Shown here in pieces: positions 7,592 through 18,639 of a stretch of 48,291 bases of DNA. The stretch's first letter is position 1. Each line of letters opens with the position of its first letter. This DNA comes from Streptococcus suis (lineage in GTDB: Bacteria > Bacillota > Bacilli > Lactobacillales > Streptococcaceae), in assembly GCA_029593465.1 (NCBI GenBank), contig JAKTNK010000014.1:1-48291 (forward strand), in the 5' to 3' direction. The notes beneath the pieces are model-generated. The model had not been told where the DNA came from, did no database searches, and worked only from the letters and a program-made list of their open reading frames with translations. The translations under genes were made by a program, and so were the position numbers.

Positions 7592-9433
7592 ATGGCAAAA
7601 AATTACTCAGATTTAGCGAAAATAATTATTGACAAAGTGGGAGGAGAAACAAATGTTAATTCTTTAATCCACTGTGCCACTCGCTTGCGGTTCAATCTAA
7701 AGGATGAGGAAAAAGCCGATACGGCTTCTCTTAAAGATACAGCAGGTATCATTGATGTCATTCAGAGTGGAGGACAATACCAAATTGTGATTGGTCCTGC
7801 TGTCGCAGACGTTTTCAAAGCTATTAACAATCAAGCGAACTTTTCCAGTGGTGAACAAACTAGTCAAGTAGAAGATAACAGTAAAAGAGGTATTGCTAAG
7901 GTACTAGATACTATTGCTGGTATGTTTGTTCCAATTGTAGGTCCTTTGGCTGGTGCAGGAATGATTAAAGTTATTGTAGCCATAGCTTCCATGTTTGGTT
8001 GGTTAACACCAGAAGATACTACTTACCAATTTTTGTCGCTTTTTGGAGATACAGTATTTTACTTTTTACCTGTTATTTTAGCTGCATCAGCTGCTAAGAA
8101 ATTTAATACCAATCAATATTTAGCGATGACAGTAGGTGCGGCTTTAATAAGTCCTGTCTTTGTCAATATGGTGACAACAGCTAAAGAAACTGGCTCAGCA
8201 GTTACTTTATTTGGACTACCAGTCACACTGGCTACCTACAGCTCTTCTGTTATACCGATTATATTAGCAGTTTGGTTTCTATCATTCGTCGAACCTTTTG
8301 TCACGAAGTATACTCCTGCTGTGGTACGAATCTTCCTAGCTCCAATGGTAACATTACTAATTGTATTAACAGTAACCTTCTTAGTAATTGGGCCGATTGG
8401 AACCTGGCTAGGTGATGGATTGAACGCTATTGTATCAGTTATGAATACGGTAGTCCCATGGTTTGTACCACTTCTTATAGGTGCAACAACACCTCTTCTT
8501 GTTATGACAGGAATGCATTATGGTATTATTCCGATTGGAATTAATATGCTTGCTACCAAAGGTATCGATACTGTCGCTGGACCAGGTATGATGGTTTCGA
8601 ATATTGCCCAAGGTGGTGCGGCAATGGCGCTTGCTTTTAAAACAAAGGATAAAGCTGTTAAAGGGTTGACAGTATCCACTGGTTTTTCAGCCATTCTTGG
8701 TATTACTGAGCCGGTCCTTTATGGGGTGAACTTGAAATACAAACGTCCACTTTATGCAGCTATGTTTGGTGGTGGAGTAGCCGGTCTGTACCTAGGTATA
8801 ATGGGGGTAGGACGCTTTGCTCAAGTTCCACCTGGATTGTTATCTTTACCAAGCTATTTTAGTGCAGATGCCCCTAATGTCATTATTCATGCTTCAATTG
8901 CTTGTCTTATTGCCTTTGTGTCCTCTTTTGTAGCTTCTTTTGTTTTAGGATTACCACAAGATGAAAATAATGAAACTGTTCCTTCAACGACTTTAGCTGA
9001 TGATTCTGTTGTTGCTGTTGCAGAGGGGCAATTAGTTGCTCTTGAAGATGTTAAAGATGAAGTATTTGCAAGTAAAGCTATGGGTGACGGCATTGCGATT
9101 GCTCCAGACACTGACATAGTTTTATCACCTGTTAACGGAACTGTTGAGACTGTTTTTCCAACTGGTCATGCTTATGGCATTGTACGTCCGGATGGAGTTG
9201 AAGTCCTTGTTCATATTGGTATTAATACTGTCGATTTATCAGGTGATGGTTTCACAGCACTTGTTAAACAAGGAGATACTGTGAAAGCGGGACAAGAAAT
9301 AGCTAGATTTGATCGTCAATCATTATTAACTAAAGGTTATGACACAACTATTATGACTATATTTACAGATGCTAAAGGTAAGGAAATTAAACTAAAACAG
9401 TCTGGAAAAGTTTTCGGAGGAGATCTCTTGTAA
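7592..9433 (+). CDS. PTS beta-glucoside transporter subunit EIIBCA
   Basis: A 613-residue phosphotransferase permease that imports and phosphorylates a beta-glucoside. Domains in order: EIIB (residues 1-85, phospho-acceptor Cys28 in HCATRLRF), EIIC (about 105-460, multiple membrane spans, with GITEPVLYGVNLKYKRPL) and EIIA (about 480-610, VHIGINTVDLSGDGF with the active His). The order B-C-A is that of the BglF/BglP group. Start at ATG 7592, chosen for the AAAGGAG site 9 nt upstream. The first gene of a three-gene operon, 28 nt before the phospho-beta-glucosidase. Confidence 0.93.
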   Translation: MAKNYSDLAKIIIDKVGGETNVNSLIHCATRLRFNLKDEEKADTASLKDTAGIIDVIQSGGQYQIVIGPAVADVFKAINNQANFSSGEQTSQVEDNSKRGIAKVLDTIAGMFVPIVGPLAGAGMIKVIVAIASMFGWLTPEDTTYQFLSLFGDTVFYFLPVILAASAAKKFNTNQYLAMTVGAALISPVFVNMVTTAKETGSAVTLFGLPVTLATYSSSVIPIILAVWFLSFVEPFVTKYTPAVVRIFLAPMVTLLIVLTVTFLVIGPIGTWLGDGLNAIVSVMNTVVPWFVPLLIGATTPLLVMTGMHYGIIPIGINMLATKGIDTVAGPGMMVSNIAQGGAAMALAFKTKDKAVKGLTVSTGFSAILGITEPVLYGVNLKYKRPLYAAMFGGGVAGLYLGIMGVGRFAQVPPGLLSLPSYFSADAPNVIIHASIACLIAFVSSFVASFVLGLPQDENNETVPSTTLADDSVVAVAEGQLVALEDVKDEVFASKAMGDGIAIAPDTDIVLSPVNGTVETVFPTGHAYGIVRPDGVEVLVHIGINTVDLSGDGFTALVKQGDTVKAGQEIARFDRQSLLTKGYDTTIMTIFTDAKGKEIKLKQSGKVFGGDLL

Positions 9434-9455
9434 ACTGATAAAACTTAGAAAGTAG

Positions 9456-10922
<1,467 letters not shown>

Positions 10923-10934
10923 AAAAGAGTTTTT

Positions 10935-11720
10935 ATGATTGCAATATTGTATGGTATCATTGTACTTTTAGCGACAGCACTGGGTGCTACAACAGGAGCA
11001 GGTGGTGGGGCTATTATTAAACCTGTTTTCGATTTGCTTGGGGTTGATAACGTCACAACAATTAGTATTTATTCTACTATTGCAGTTTTTTCGATGTGTT
11101 TATCTTCTCTATACAAACATGCAAAATCCGGTTTAGGTTTTGATAAGGTTATCATGCTGTTACTTGCAACAGGGTCTTTATTAGGTGGTTACTTGGGTGA
11201 TCAAATATTTAAATTAGTTACTCAATCTATTAGTAATAGTAAAGTAACTGCAACACAGGCGATATTGCTGTTCTTTGTGCTATTAGCTGTATTAGTTTTT
11301 ACTTCAAACAAGGATAGATTTCCTAAGTATCATATCAGAAATAAAATTTTAGTTTTCGGATTTGGATTACTTGTTGGTGCTTTATCAGTGTTTATAGGCA
11401 TAGGTGGTGGTCCACTAAATATCATTGTTCTCTTAGGCTTTATGTCGATGAGTGCTAAAGAATCAACAGCTTATTCTATTGGTATGATATTTTTTGCCCA
11501 ATTTCCAAAAATGATCAGCATCATAACTCTGAATCAAAATGCAACTTTTAATCCAGTAATAATACCAATTATTGTAGTAACAGCCATATTAGGTGGTTAT
11601 ATAGGTACTAAAATTAATCATCTCTTTACTGAAAAACAAGTCACTATGATGTATTGTCTAATGATGACAGGCTTACTCATGACTTGTCTTGTTAACATGG
11701 TTAACAATCTCTCGTTTTGA
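10935..11720 (+). CDS. TSUP (TauE/SafE) family membrane protein
   Basis: A 261-residue protein with about eight membrane spans and two internal repeats typical of the TauE/SafE family, each with a glycine-rich start (TALGATTGAGGGAIIKPVF and LVGALSVFIGIGGGPLNIIVLLG). The family exports sulfite, sulfoacetate and other organic anions; substrate here unknown. It starts 12 nt after the glucosidase stop, so it is the third gene of the beta-glucoside operon, an unusual partner that may export an aglycone or acid product. A terminator follows. Confidence 0.85.
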   Translation: MIAILYGIIVLLATALGATTGAGGGAIIKPVFDLLGVDNVTTISIYSTIAVFSMCLSSLYKHAKSGLGFDKVIMLLLATGSLLGGYLGDQIFKLVTQSISNSKVTATQAILLFFVLLAVLVFTSNKDRFPKYHIRNKILVFGFGLLVGALSVFIGIGGGPLNIIVLLGFMSMSAKESTAYSIGMIFFAQFPKMISIITLNQNATFNPVIIPIIVVTAILGGYIGTKINHLFTEKQVTMMYCLMMTGLLMTCLVNMVNNLSF

Positions 11721-11729
11721 TAGGTTATT

Positions 11730-11767
11730 ATGTTATCTCTTAGCCGATAGGCTAGGGGATTTTTTGG
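11730..11767 (+). terminator. Terminator of the beta-glucoside operon
   Basis: CTTAGCC-GATA-GGCTAGG (one G-T pair) followed by GGATTTTTTGG, just after the TSUP gene. Confidence 0.65.
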
Positions 11768-11845
11768 TGCTTAGGGTTTGTTATAGTAAGGAAGATATCC
11801 TTGTAGTGGCTGATAGTGTTTGTTCAGTTTTAAAAAGGAAGGTTC

Positions 11846-11974
11846 ATGTTCATTAGTCACGAGTTTGGATTAGCCCTATTTAGCTTTTATAGTTGTTTAA
11901 TTGAGTCAAATTTGCTACAATTAAGTTTAGTTTTGAAAATGAATCTTAAGTCTGATGAGAGGCCTTGCTGTTAG
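11846..11974 (+). CDS. Possible 42-residue small protein (unrecognised)
   Basis: ATG at 11846 follows AAGGAAGG by three bases and opens a 42-codon frame (MFISHEFGLALFSFYSCL...) with a hydrophobic N-terminal stretch. The adcR promoter lies inside it, which argues against it. No family recognised. Reported only because of the ribosome site. Confidence 0.2.
   Translation: MFISHEFGLALFSFYSCLIESNLLQLSLVLKMNLKSDERPCC
11893..11921 (+). promoter_or_regulatory. Candidate promoter of adcRCB
   Basis: -35 TTGTTT (11893-11898), 17-bp spacer, -10 TACAAT (11916-11921), about 110 bp upstream of adcR. The spacing is ideal, and these are the same hexamers as in the beta-glucoside promoter. Confidence 0.55.
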
Positions 11975-12005
11975 GATGACTAACGGTTTTTATTTCAATT
12001 CATGT

Positions 12006-12017
12006 TTAACTGGTTAA
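12006..12017 (+). promoter_or_regulatory. AdcR operator (zinc box)
   Basis: TTAACTGGTTAA is an exact match to the streptococcal AdcR palindrome TTAACYRGTTAA. It lies just upstream of the GGAG ribosome site of adcR, so zinc-loaded AdcR would repress its own operon here. Confidence 0.9.
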
Positions 12018-12027
12018 GGAGTGTTGT

Positions 12028-12465
12028 ATGATATTATCAGAGAGAATTGATGCGTTTTTGAATGCGTTAATCGCAAAAACCGAGCATCAGAATGAACTAT
12101 TGATAGGGAAGTGCCAAAGTAATGTTAATCTTACAAGCACACAAGAGCACATTTTGATGTTGTTAAAGGATGGGAGGTTGACCAATACGGACTTGGCAAA
12201 GGCCTTATCCATCAGCCAGGCAGCGGTATCAAAGGCTGTGAAACGCTTGGTGCAACAGGAGTTAGTAGCATCTGTCAAAGACGAGAAGGATGGGCGAGTG
12301 ACCTATTTGACATTGACGGATGCGGGCAGACCGATTGCTAACGAGCATGCGGAGCATCACCAATCGACCCTTGAGGTTTATGAGAGCGTTTTGACGGCTT
12401 TTTCGGATAAGGAACAAGCGGTTATTGCTGACTTTATTGACAAATTGTCCAGCGAGGTACTCTAG
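12028..12465 (+). CDS. adcR: Zinc-responsive MarR-family repressor AdcR
   Basis: A 145-residue MarR-type winged-helix repressor. With zinc bound it represses zinc uptake genes. The zinc ligands known from AdcR are present with a one-residue offset: Cys29, Glu40-His41 (TQEH), Glu106-His107 and His111. The recognition helix is around [22 protein letters not shown]. The first gene of adcR-adcC-adcB; adcC starts 2 nt after its stop. An exact AdcR box lies in front of it, which indicates autoregulation. Confidence 0.95.
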   Translation: MILSERIDAFLNALIAKTEHQNELLIGKCQSNVNLTSTQEHILMLLKDGRLTNTDLAKALSISQAAVSKAVKRLVQQELVASVKDEKDGRVTYLTLTDAGRPIANEHAEHHQSTLEVYESVLTAFSDKEQAVIADFIDKLSSEVL

Positions 12466-12467
12466 TT

Positions 12468-13154
12468 TTGCGATATATCACAGTTGAACATCTGGCGTTT
12501 CAATATGATAACGAACCTGTTCTTCAGAACATTTCCTATTATTTGGATAGTGGAGAGTTTGTCACCCTAACTGGGGAAAATGGGGCGGCCAAGTCAACCT
12601 TGGTCAAAGCCACTTTAGGCATTTTGAAACCTAAAAGCGGTCGGGTTATCATCTCGGAGAAAAATACTGCAGGCAAAAAGTTACGCATTGCCTATTTGCC
12701 GCAGCAGATTGCGAGTTTCAATGCTGGTTTTCCATCGACCGTTGAAGAATTTGTGACTTCGGGACGTTACCCCAGAAACGGCTGGTTTAGACGCTTGACC
12801 GCTCACGATAAGGAGCACGTCAAGGTCAGCTTAGAATCAGTTGGCATGTGGGAAAGCCGTCACAAGCGTATCGGAAGTCTTTCTGGAGGGCAAAAACAGC
12901 GCGTGGTCATTGCACGGATGTTTGCCTCTGATCCTGATATTTTTGTCTTGGATGAGCCAACCACAGGTATGGATGCGGGAACCTTGGTGCATTTTTACGA
13001 GTTGATGCACCACAATGCTAAAAAACACGGGAAGTCAGTCTTGATGATTACCCATGACCCTGAGGAAGTAGCAGAGTTTGCTGACCGCAATATCCATCTG
13101 GTTAGGGATCAGTCCTCACCATGGCGTTGTTTTAATATTCATGAGGAGGAGTAA
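12468..13154 (+). CDS. adcC: Zinc ABC transporter ATP-binding protein AdcC
   Basis: A 228-residue ATPase that powers zinc import with AdcB and a separately encoded AdcA-type lipoprotein. Walker [10 protein letters not shown] is at residues 36-44 (Ala in place of the usual Gly before Lys), the signature LSGGQ at 138-142, Walker B FVLDEP at 159-164 and the switch His in MITHDPEE. It starts at TTG 12468 with GAGGT 10 nt upstream and is spaced 2 nt from adcR. Ends 2 nt before adcB. Confidence 0.93.
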   Translation: MRYITVEHLAFQYDNEPVLQNISYYLDSGEFVTLTGENGAAKSTLVKATLGILKPKSGRVIISEKNTAGKKLRIAYLPQQIASFNAGFPSTVEEFVTSGRYPRNGWFRRLTAHDKEHVKVSLESVGMWESRHKRIGSLSGGQKQRVVIARMFASDPDIFVLDEPTTGMDAGTLVHFYELMHHNAKKHGKSVLMITHDPEEVAEFADRNIHLVRDQSSPWRCFNIHEEE

Positions 13155-13156
13155 CC

Positions 13157-13978
13157 ATGGCAGTCATTACAGAAATGCTTTCTTATGATTTTATGCAACG
13201 GGCGGTCTTGTCGATTATGGCGATGAGTCTCTTTGCGCCTATCCTTGGTTTATTTTTAATCTTAAGACGGCAAAGCCTTATGAGTGACACCTTGAGTCAC
13301 GTATCTTTGGCTGGAGTGGCTTTTGGTATTTTATTAGGGGTATCAACGACCTGGGCCACGGTTATTGTGGTGATTATGGCATCTATTGTTTTGGAGTATC
13401 TTCGTGTGGTCTATAAGCACTATATGGAAATTTCAACAGCGATTTTGATGTCCTTGGGTCTGGCTCTTTCTCTAATCATTACCAGTAAGTCAGAGAATGC
13501 CTCTGGGATCAATCTAGAGCAGTATTTATTTGGTTCGATTATCACTATTAGTCAGGAGCAGATGCTTGCTTTATTTGCCATTGCTATTGTGGTGCTAGTA
13601 CTAACAGCCTTGTTTATTCGTCCCATGTATATGCTAACCTTTGATGAGGATACAGCTTTGGTAGATGGTTTGCCGGTAAGGCAGATGTCCTTGATCTTTA
13701 ATATCATTACCGGTGTGGCTATCTCTTTGATGATTCCCGCAGCAGGTGCCCTCTTGGTATCGACGATTATGGTTTTACCAGCCAGTATTGGCCTTAGGAT
13801 TGGCAAATCCTTTAAAGCTGTTATTGGGACTTCTATTTTGATTGGATTTGTCGGCATGATTTCAGGCGTCATCCTATCTTATGTGTTGGAGACCCCAGCT
13901 AGTGCAACGATCACCATGATTTTTATCGGTATCTTTTTATTGGTTTCCCTCGTGGGACGACTACTTCAAACAAGATAA
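13157..13978 (+). CDS. adcB: Zinc ABC transporter permease AdcB
   Basis: A 273-residue integral membrane protein of the metal-type ABC-3 permease family with about eight membrane spans. The family features SLMSDTLSHVSLAGVAFG near residue 40 and ISLMIPAAGALLVSTIMVLPASIG near 190-215 are present. It forms the zinc channel with AdcC. GAGGAG precedes the ATG. The last gene of the operon; no adcA is adjacent, as is usual in streptococci. A strong bidirectional terminator follows at once. Confidence 0.93.
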   Translation: MAVITEMLSYDFMQRAVLSIMAMSLFAPILGLFLILRRQSLMSDTLSHVSLAGVAFGILLGVSTTWATVIVVIMASIVLEYLRVVYKHYMEISTAILMSLGLALSLIITSKSENASGINLEQYLFGSIITISQEQMLALFAIAIVVLVLTALFIRPMYMLTFDEDTALVDGLPVRQMSLIFNIITGVAISLMIPAAGALLVSTIMVLPASIGLRIGKSFKAVIGTSILIGFVGMISGVILSYVLETPASATITMIFIGIFLLVSLVGRLLQTR

Positions 13979-14012
13979 AAAAATCCCAGTGCTATGAAGC
14001 GCTGGGATTTTG
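13979..14012. terminator. Bidirectional terminator between adcB and the TMEM175-like gene
   Basis: Thirteen-base arms AAATCCCAGTGCT (13981-13993) / AGCGCTGGGATTT (13998-14010), one G-T pair, with A and T tracts on both sides. It serves two convergent genes. Confidence 0.88.
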
Positions 14013-14014
14013 CA

Positions 14015-14776
14015 TTAGGGCAGGCGATGCTTGTGGCGTCGTTTGTTTTCTTCTGTAATGTTTTTTAGGAAGGAAGCAATAGGACCAAACAAGTAAAAGT
14101 AAAAGCCAACATGTGGGTTGATAAAGTTAGCAAAAAGCATAATGGTCAGGTTAACAGCCGTCATCCCAAAGAGGCTTCGCAGGGCCATTTTTTGCGAAAA
14201 TTGTTTGGTGTAGTTGGTTTTGGCAAACTTGGCTTGGGAGATAAGGTACTGTAAGAGCCACTGCAAGAAGTGAGTCAAGACAATGATAGCACCATAGCTG
14301 AGAACGGCGATTGTCGTGATTTCTTCCATCATCCAGCGGGCAAAGAGCTGTAAGAGAGCTAGACTTGCCATAAAGAAGAACTGGATAACGACGATGTTAG
14401 AGGAAATGTTATCCACATTGTCATAGGCCTTATGATTATCATACCAAAAATCGGCGACCGTGAAAAAAGTGACCAAAAAAATCAAGATACTGTTAATAAA
14501 CTGATGCCCCGTGACGGTGCTACTGGGGATGGGAATTTCAAGCAGCATAATCGTGATGACGATGGCAATAACAGCATCGCTAAAAACTTCCAAGTGTTCT
14601 TTCATCCTGCGTTTGTTGGCCTGTACAGTCTCTTTTTGGAGATCCTTAAAGAGTTGTAGGGATTCTTCTGGAGTCAGTCCTTGAGCTTCGGGATGGAGGA
14701 TGGTAAACTCAGCTACCATTTTTTGGCGAAAATCCTCGAGTAAGTCCTGACGTTCGTGGGCAGATGGTTTTGGCAT
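14015..14776 (-). CDS. TMEM175/DUF1211 family membrane protein
   Basis: A 253-residue protein with a charged N-terminal 60 residues and then five to six membrane spans. EVFSDAVIAIVITIMLLEI (about 64-82) holds the FSDAV(I/M)AI motif of TMEM175-type proteins, which include bacterial potassium channels. Physiological role in streptococci is not established. It begins with an AAGGT site 9 nt upstream and lies 49 nt after tyrS on the same strand, behind a terminator. Confidence 0.85.
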   Translation of the reverse strand: MPKPSAHERQDLLEDFRQKMVAEFTILHPEAQGLTPEESLQLFKDLQKETVQANKRRMKEHLEVFSDAVIAIVITIMLLEIPIPSSTVTGHQFINSILIFLVTFFTVADFWYDNHKAYDNVDNISSNIVVIQFFFMASLALLQLFARWMMEEITTIAVLSYGAIIVLTHFLQWLLQYLISQAKFAKTNYTKQFSQKMALRSLFGMTAVNLTIMLFANFINPHVGFYFYLFGPIASFLKNITEENKRRHKHRLP

Positions 14777-14799
14777 GGTTATGACCTTTCTAAATATGG

Positions 14800-14827
14800 A
14801 AAAAGAGGAGCTAGGCTCACTCTTTTT
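14800..14827 (-). terminator. Terminator of tyrS
   Basis: On the minus strand AAAAAGAG-tGAGC-cta-GCTC-cTCTTTTT forms a stem with a T-rich 3' arm. It overlaps the tyrS stop codon. Confidence 0.7.
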
Positions 14828-16085
14828 AGGCGTGATTTAGGACAAAATATTTCTTCTTACCACGGCGGATAACCGTTAATTGTCCTTCTAACTTATCGCT
14901 GTCTTGAAGGGTGTAGGTAAGGTCTTGCTGCCGCTCACCATTGATGTAGATGGCACCATTTTGCACGTCTTCGCGAGCTTGGCGTTTTGATGGGGAAATG
15001 CCAGCATCGACTAGCAAGTCAACGATATTAAGGCTTTGCTCAGGTGTCACGGTGAAACTAGGTACATTTGACAAGCCTTGTTTGAGCTCTTTGACGGATA
15101 GGTTTTTAATATTTCCGCTGAAGAGTTGCTCAGTGATGTTGAGCGCTTCTTGATAAGCAGCTTGACCGTGTACCAAGGTAACCACTTCCTTGGCTAGTAC
15201 TTTCTGGGCTAAGCGCTCATGCGGTGCAGCGGCAAACTGTTTGGCAATGTCATCAATCTCATCGAGTGATAAGAAGGTAAAGATTTTGAGGAAGCGCACC
15301 GCATCATCATCCATGACGTTAAGCCAAAATTGGTACATTTCATAAGGCGATGTTTTATCGGCATCAAGCCAGATGGCATTGCCTTCGGATTTTCCGAACT
15401 TTTTGCCAGTAGCATCGGTGATGAGAGGAACGGTCATCACGTGTCCTACTTTATCTGCCTTACGTCTTAACAATTCCGTTCCTGCTGTCATATTGCCCCA
15501 TTGGTCAGATCCACCGATTTGCAAAGTAACGTTGTGCTTGTCGTTAAGCTCATAAAAATCATAGCCTTGCATGATTTGGTAAGCAAACTCAGTGTAAGAA
15601 ATCCCTGTTTCCAGACGTTTTTTAACAGACTCTTTGCTCATCATATAGTTGATGGTGAAGTATTTACCGACGTCGCGCAAGAAGTCAATGAAGGTGAGTT
15701 CTTTCATCCAATCGTAGTTATTCACCATGACCGCCTTGTTATCCCCTGTTTCAAAATCAATGAAACGCTCGAGCTGGGTTTTAATCTTGTTTGACCAATC
15801 TTGGACAGTCTTTTTTGTCTGAAGGCTACGCTCAGCATCTCTGAAAGAAGGATCGCCAATCAGACCTGTTGCTCCCCCAACTAGCGGGAAGGGTTTGTGA
15901 CCAGCCTGTTGCAAGTGGCGCATGACCAAGATTGGGACCAGGTGGCCTAAATGCAGACTATCAGCCGTTGGATCATAGCCAGAATAGAAGGAAACCTGTC
16001 CTTGTGTTAGCGCTTCTTCAAGCGCTTCTTCATCGGTTGTTTGGAAGACCAATCCGCGTTCCTTCAGTTCTTTAAAAATGTTCAT
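14826..16085 (-). CDS. tyrS: Tyrosyl-tRNA synthetase
   Basis: A 419-residue class I aminoacyl-tRNA synthetase that charges tRNA-Tyr. The HIGH motif is HLGH at residues 45-48, the KMSKS loop is KKFGKS near 230, and a C-terminal S4 RNA-binding domain ([21 protein letters not shown]) is present. The frame stays open 50 codons upstream, but ATG 16085 is the family start and has GGAGG 7 nt before it. Divergent from the PBP gene; its promoter lies about 35 nt upstream, leaving no room for a T-box. Confidence 0.95.
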   Translation of the reverse strand: MNIFKELKERGLVFQTTDEEALEEALTQGQVSFYSGYDPTADSLHLGHLVPILVMRHLQQAGHKPFPLVGGATGLIGDPSFRDAERSLQTKKTVQDWSNKIKTQLERFIDFETGDNKAVMVNNYDWMKELTFIDFLRDVGKYFTINYMMSKESVKKRLETGISYTEFAYQIMQGYDFYELNDKHNVTLQIGGSDQWGNMTAGTELLRRKADKVGHVMTVPLITDATGKKFGKSEGNAIWLDADKTSPYEMYQFWLNVMDDDAVRFLKIFTFLSLDEIDDIAKQFAAAPHERLAQKVLAKEVVTLVHGQAAYQEALNITEQLFSGNIKNLSVKELKQGLSNVPSFTVTPEQSLNIVDLLVDAGISPSKRQAREDVQNGAIYINGERQQDLTYTLQDSDKLEGQLTVIRRGKKKYFVLNHA

Positions 16086-16119
16086 GTAAGCCTCCAGATA
16101 AGTTGTTGTGATAGCCTTC

Positions 16120-16149
16120 ATTATAGCAAAAATGACTTGTGATATGCAA
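16120..16149 (-). promoter_or_regulatory. Promoter of tyrS
   Basis: Minus-strand -35 TTGCAT (16144-16149), 18-bp spacer, -10 TATAAT (16120-16125). The short leader excludes a T-box. Confidence 0.65.
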
Positions 16150-16163
16150 GCTATACAGAAGTT

Positions 16164-16172
16164 TGCTATAAT
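16164..16172 (+). promoter_or_regulatory. Extended -10 promoter of pbp1b
   Basis: TGCTATAAT (TGN plus TATAAT) 17 nt before the start codon, with no clear -35. The tyrS promoter on the other strand has the same TTGCTATAATG core. Confidence 0.6.
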
Positions 16173-16188
16173 GCTAATGAGGTATTTT

Positions 16189-18594
16189 ATGTCTACTATT
16201 AAGCAAAAATGGCGCTCTTGGCTAAAAAAAAGCAAGCAAAAGCTGTCTTGGAACCAACTAAGGCATCACGTGAAGCATTTCCCCCAAAAACGTTCAGTCA
16301 AAGACTGGTCGTTGATGGACAGCTTTGCGATTGTACTGCGCATCACTAAACTACTATCAAACTTTATGTATATTGTTGCTTTGCTATTTATGATGTTGGG
16401 AGCAGGGCTTGGCTTGGGCTATTTGGCCAGTCAGATTGATGGGGTTAAGGTCCCCAATAAAGACACTCTCATCAAGCAGGTTCAAACAGGGTCCTTGATT
16501 TCTCGACTGTCCTATGCAGATGGCTCTTTGATTTCAACGATTGATACGGACTTGCTGCGCACACCGGTGTCTAGCCAAGCGATTTCTGAGAATCTTAAGA
16601 ATGCGATTATTGCGACAGAAGATGAGAATTTTAAGACCCATCATGGTGTCGTGCCTAAGGCGGTCTTTCGGGCGCTCATCACCTCGCTTTTGGGTGTTGG
16701 TGAGTCCAGCGGGGGCTCAACCCTGACGCAACAGTTGCTCAAGCAACAGATTTTAGGAGATGATCTGACCTTTCAACGTAAGGCTAAAGAAATCATCTAT
16801 GCTCTTGCTTTAGAAAAGGATATGGACAAGGATGCTATTTTAACAGCCTACTTGAATGTCTCTCCTTTTGGTCGGAACAACAAGGGTCAAAATATTGCTG
16901 GTGTTGAGGAGGCTGCTCAAGGGATTTTTGGAAAATCTGCGGCAGAGTTGACCGTGCCACAAGCCGCTTTTATCGCTGGCTTGCCACAAAGCCCGATTGT
17001 TTATTCTCCTTATAGTGCAGACGGACGCTTGAAATCAGATGAGAACCTGTCGTTTGGTCTGACCAGAGCCCGAAATGTTCTCTACAATATGTATCGCGAA
17101 GGTTACTTGAGCAAGTCAGAGTACGACTCCTACAAGACTTACGACCTAAAACAAGATTTTATTGCTTCTGATACGGTGACTGCTTCCAAACATGACTACC
17201 TATACTATTCTGTAATGGCAGAGGCTCAGTCGGTCATGTACGATTACTTGGTCAAAAAAGATAAGGTTTCTGCACAAGATTTAAAAAATGATGCCACCAA
17301 GGCTGCCTATGAAGAGCGTGCTTTGAAGGCTTTGCAGTCAGGTGGTTATCAGGTGACAACCACCATTAACAAAGCAGTCTACGAGGCTATGCAGGGGGCT
17401 GTCAACCAGTATGGGTCTATCTTAGATGATGGTACTGGTCGGACAGAGGTTGGTAATGTTCTGATGGATAATCAAACGGGAGCCATTTTAGGTTTTATTG
17501 GTGGGCGAGACTATGCTACCAATCAAAACAATCACGCTTTTGATACCAAGCGTTCCCCTGGTTCATCCATCAAGCCCTTGCTGGCTTACGGTCCAGCGAT
17601 TGATCAAGGTTTTATGGGGAGCGCTAGCATGTTATCTAACTACCCAACGACTTTCTCTAGTGGCGAAAAGATCATGCACGATGGTAATGAAGGAACAACG
17701 ATGATCACCTTGCAGGAAGCGCTGAATACCTCTTGGAATATTCCTGCTTTTTGGACTTATAAACTCTTGCAAGAGAGAGGTGTCGATGTCAAGGATTATA
17801 TGACCAAGATGGGAATTGCCATTGATAACTATGACATTGAAAGCCTTCCATTGGCTGGTGGTATTGGGACGTCGGTAGAACAAATTACCAATGCTTATCA
17901 AATGATCGCAAACGATGGCGCCTATGTTAAAGGGTATATGGTTGATAAGATTACCAATAGCGAAGGAAAAGTGATCTATGAGCACAAGGTGCAGCCGGTT
18001 CAAGTATTCTCAAAAGCTACTGCAACCATCCTCCAGGACCTGCTTCGTGGCCCACTATCTTCTGGTACGACCACACAATACCTCAGTCGTTTGAGGGCTG
18101 TGAACCCATCGCTTGCGACCAATGATTGGATCGGTAAGACAGGGACGACCAATGACTACTCAGATGTATGGTTGGCTGTTGCTACACCGAAGATTTCGTT
18201 GGCGTCTTGGGCAGGCCATGATAATAATGCTTCCTTGGCTAAAATGACAGGTTATGAGAATCACTCAAACTACCTAGCAAATCTGGTTAACACGATTGCT
18301 CAAGCCGACCCAAGCCTCTTTGGAGGAGGGCAGAAGTTTTCTCTAGATGCAAGTGTTATTCGCTCAACCGTTAACAAACAGACTGGTTTGAAACCAGGAA
18401 CTGCCACTGACAACGGTCGTCGTTACACGGTTACTGGTAATACCACAACCAGCTATTGGGCGAAAAACGGTGCTGGTAATATGACTTATTATTTTGGTAT
18501 CGGCGGGACAGATAGTGATTATCAAAAAGCCTGGAATAGCATTATCGGCGGAAGCAATCGTTCAACACGTCGTTCGACTAATAATCGACGTTAG
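16189..18594 (+). CDS. pbp1b: Class A penicillin-binding protein 1B
   Basis: An 801-residue bifunctional peptidoglycan synthase. A basic cytoplasmic N-terminus and one membrane anchor (about 65-90) come first. The GT51 glycosyltransferase domain follows (about 120-300, with ATEDENF and [12 protein letters not shown]). The transpeptidase domain is at about 400-740, with the active SPGSSIKP tetrad and the [10 protein letters not shown] box. A Ser/Arg/Asn-rich tail ends the protein. ATG 16189 was chosen for GAGGT 5 nt upstream, although the frame is open from 16108. It precedes rpoB as in other streptococci. Both catalytic centres look intact. Confidence 0.93.
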   Translation: MSTIKQKWRSWLKKSKQKLSWNQLRHHVKHFPQKRSVKDWSLMDSFAIVLRITKLLSNFMYIVALLFMMLGAGLGLGYLASQIDGVKVPNKDTLIKQVQTGSLISRLSYADGSLISTIDTDLLRTPVSSQAISENLKNAIIATEDENFKTHHGVVPKAVFRALITSLLGVGESSGGSTLTQQLLKQQILGDDLTFQRKAKEIIYALALEKDMDKDAILTAYLNVSPFGRNNKGQNIAGVEEAAQGIFGKSAAELTVPQAAFIAGLPQSPIVYSPYSADGRLKSDENLSFGLTRARNVLYNMYREGYLSKSEYDSYKTYDLKQDFIASDTVTASKHDYLYYSVMAEAQSVMYDYLVKKDKVSAQDLKNDATKAAYEERALKALQSGGYQVTTTINKAVYEAMQGAVNQYGSILDDGTGRTEVGNVLMDNQTGAILGFIGGRDYATNQNNHAFDTKRSPGSSIKPLLAYGPAIDQGFMGSASMLSNYPTTFSSGEKIMHDGNEGTTMITLQEALNTSWNIPAFWTYKLLQERGVDVKDYMTKMGIAIDNYDIESLPLAGGIGTSVEQITNAYQMIANDGAYVKGYMVDKITNSEGKVIYEHKVQPVQVFSKATATILQDLLRGPLSSGTTTQYLSRLRAVNPSLATNDWIGKTGTTNDYSDVWLAVATPKISLASWAGHDNNASLAKMTGYENHSNYLANLVNTIAQADPSLFGGGQKFSLDASVIRSTVNKQTGLKPGTATDNGRRYTVTGNTTTSYWAKNGAGNMTYYFGIGGTDSDYQKAWNSIIGGSNRSTRRSTNNRR

Positions 18595-18596
18595 GC

Positions 18597-18625
18597 TTGC
18601 TTTTTGAAGATAATAGTGTTATAAT
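18597..18625 (+). promoter_or_regulatory. Promoter of rpoBC
   Basis: -35 TTGCTT (18597-18602), 17-bp spacer, -10 TATAAT (18620-18625), leaving a leader of about 270 nt. Confidence 0.7.
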
Positions 18626-18639
18626 ACACTATATCTATT

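Noticed and set aside
16086-16235. 50-residue N-terminal extension of tyrosyl-tRNA synthetase
   Set aside because: The family start MNIFKEL at 16085 has a GGAGG site, and the tyrS and pbp1b promoters lie inside the extension.
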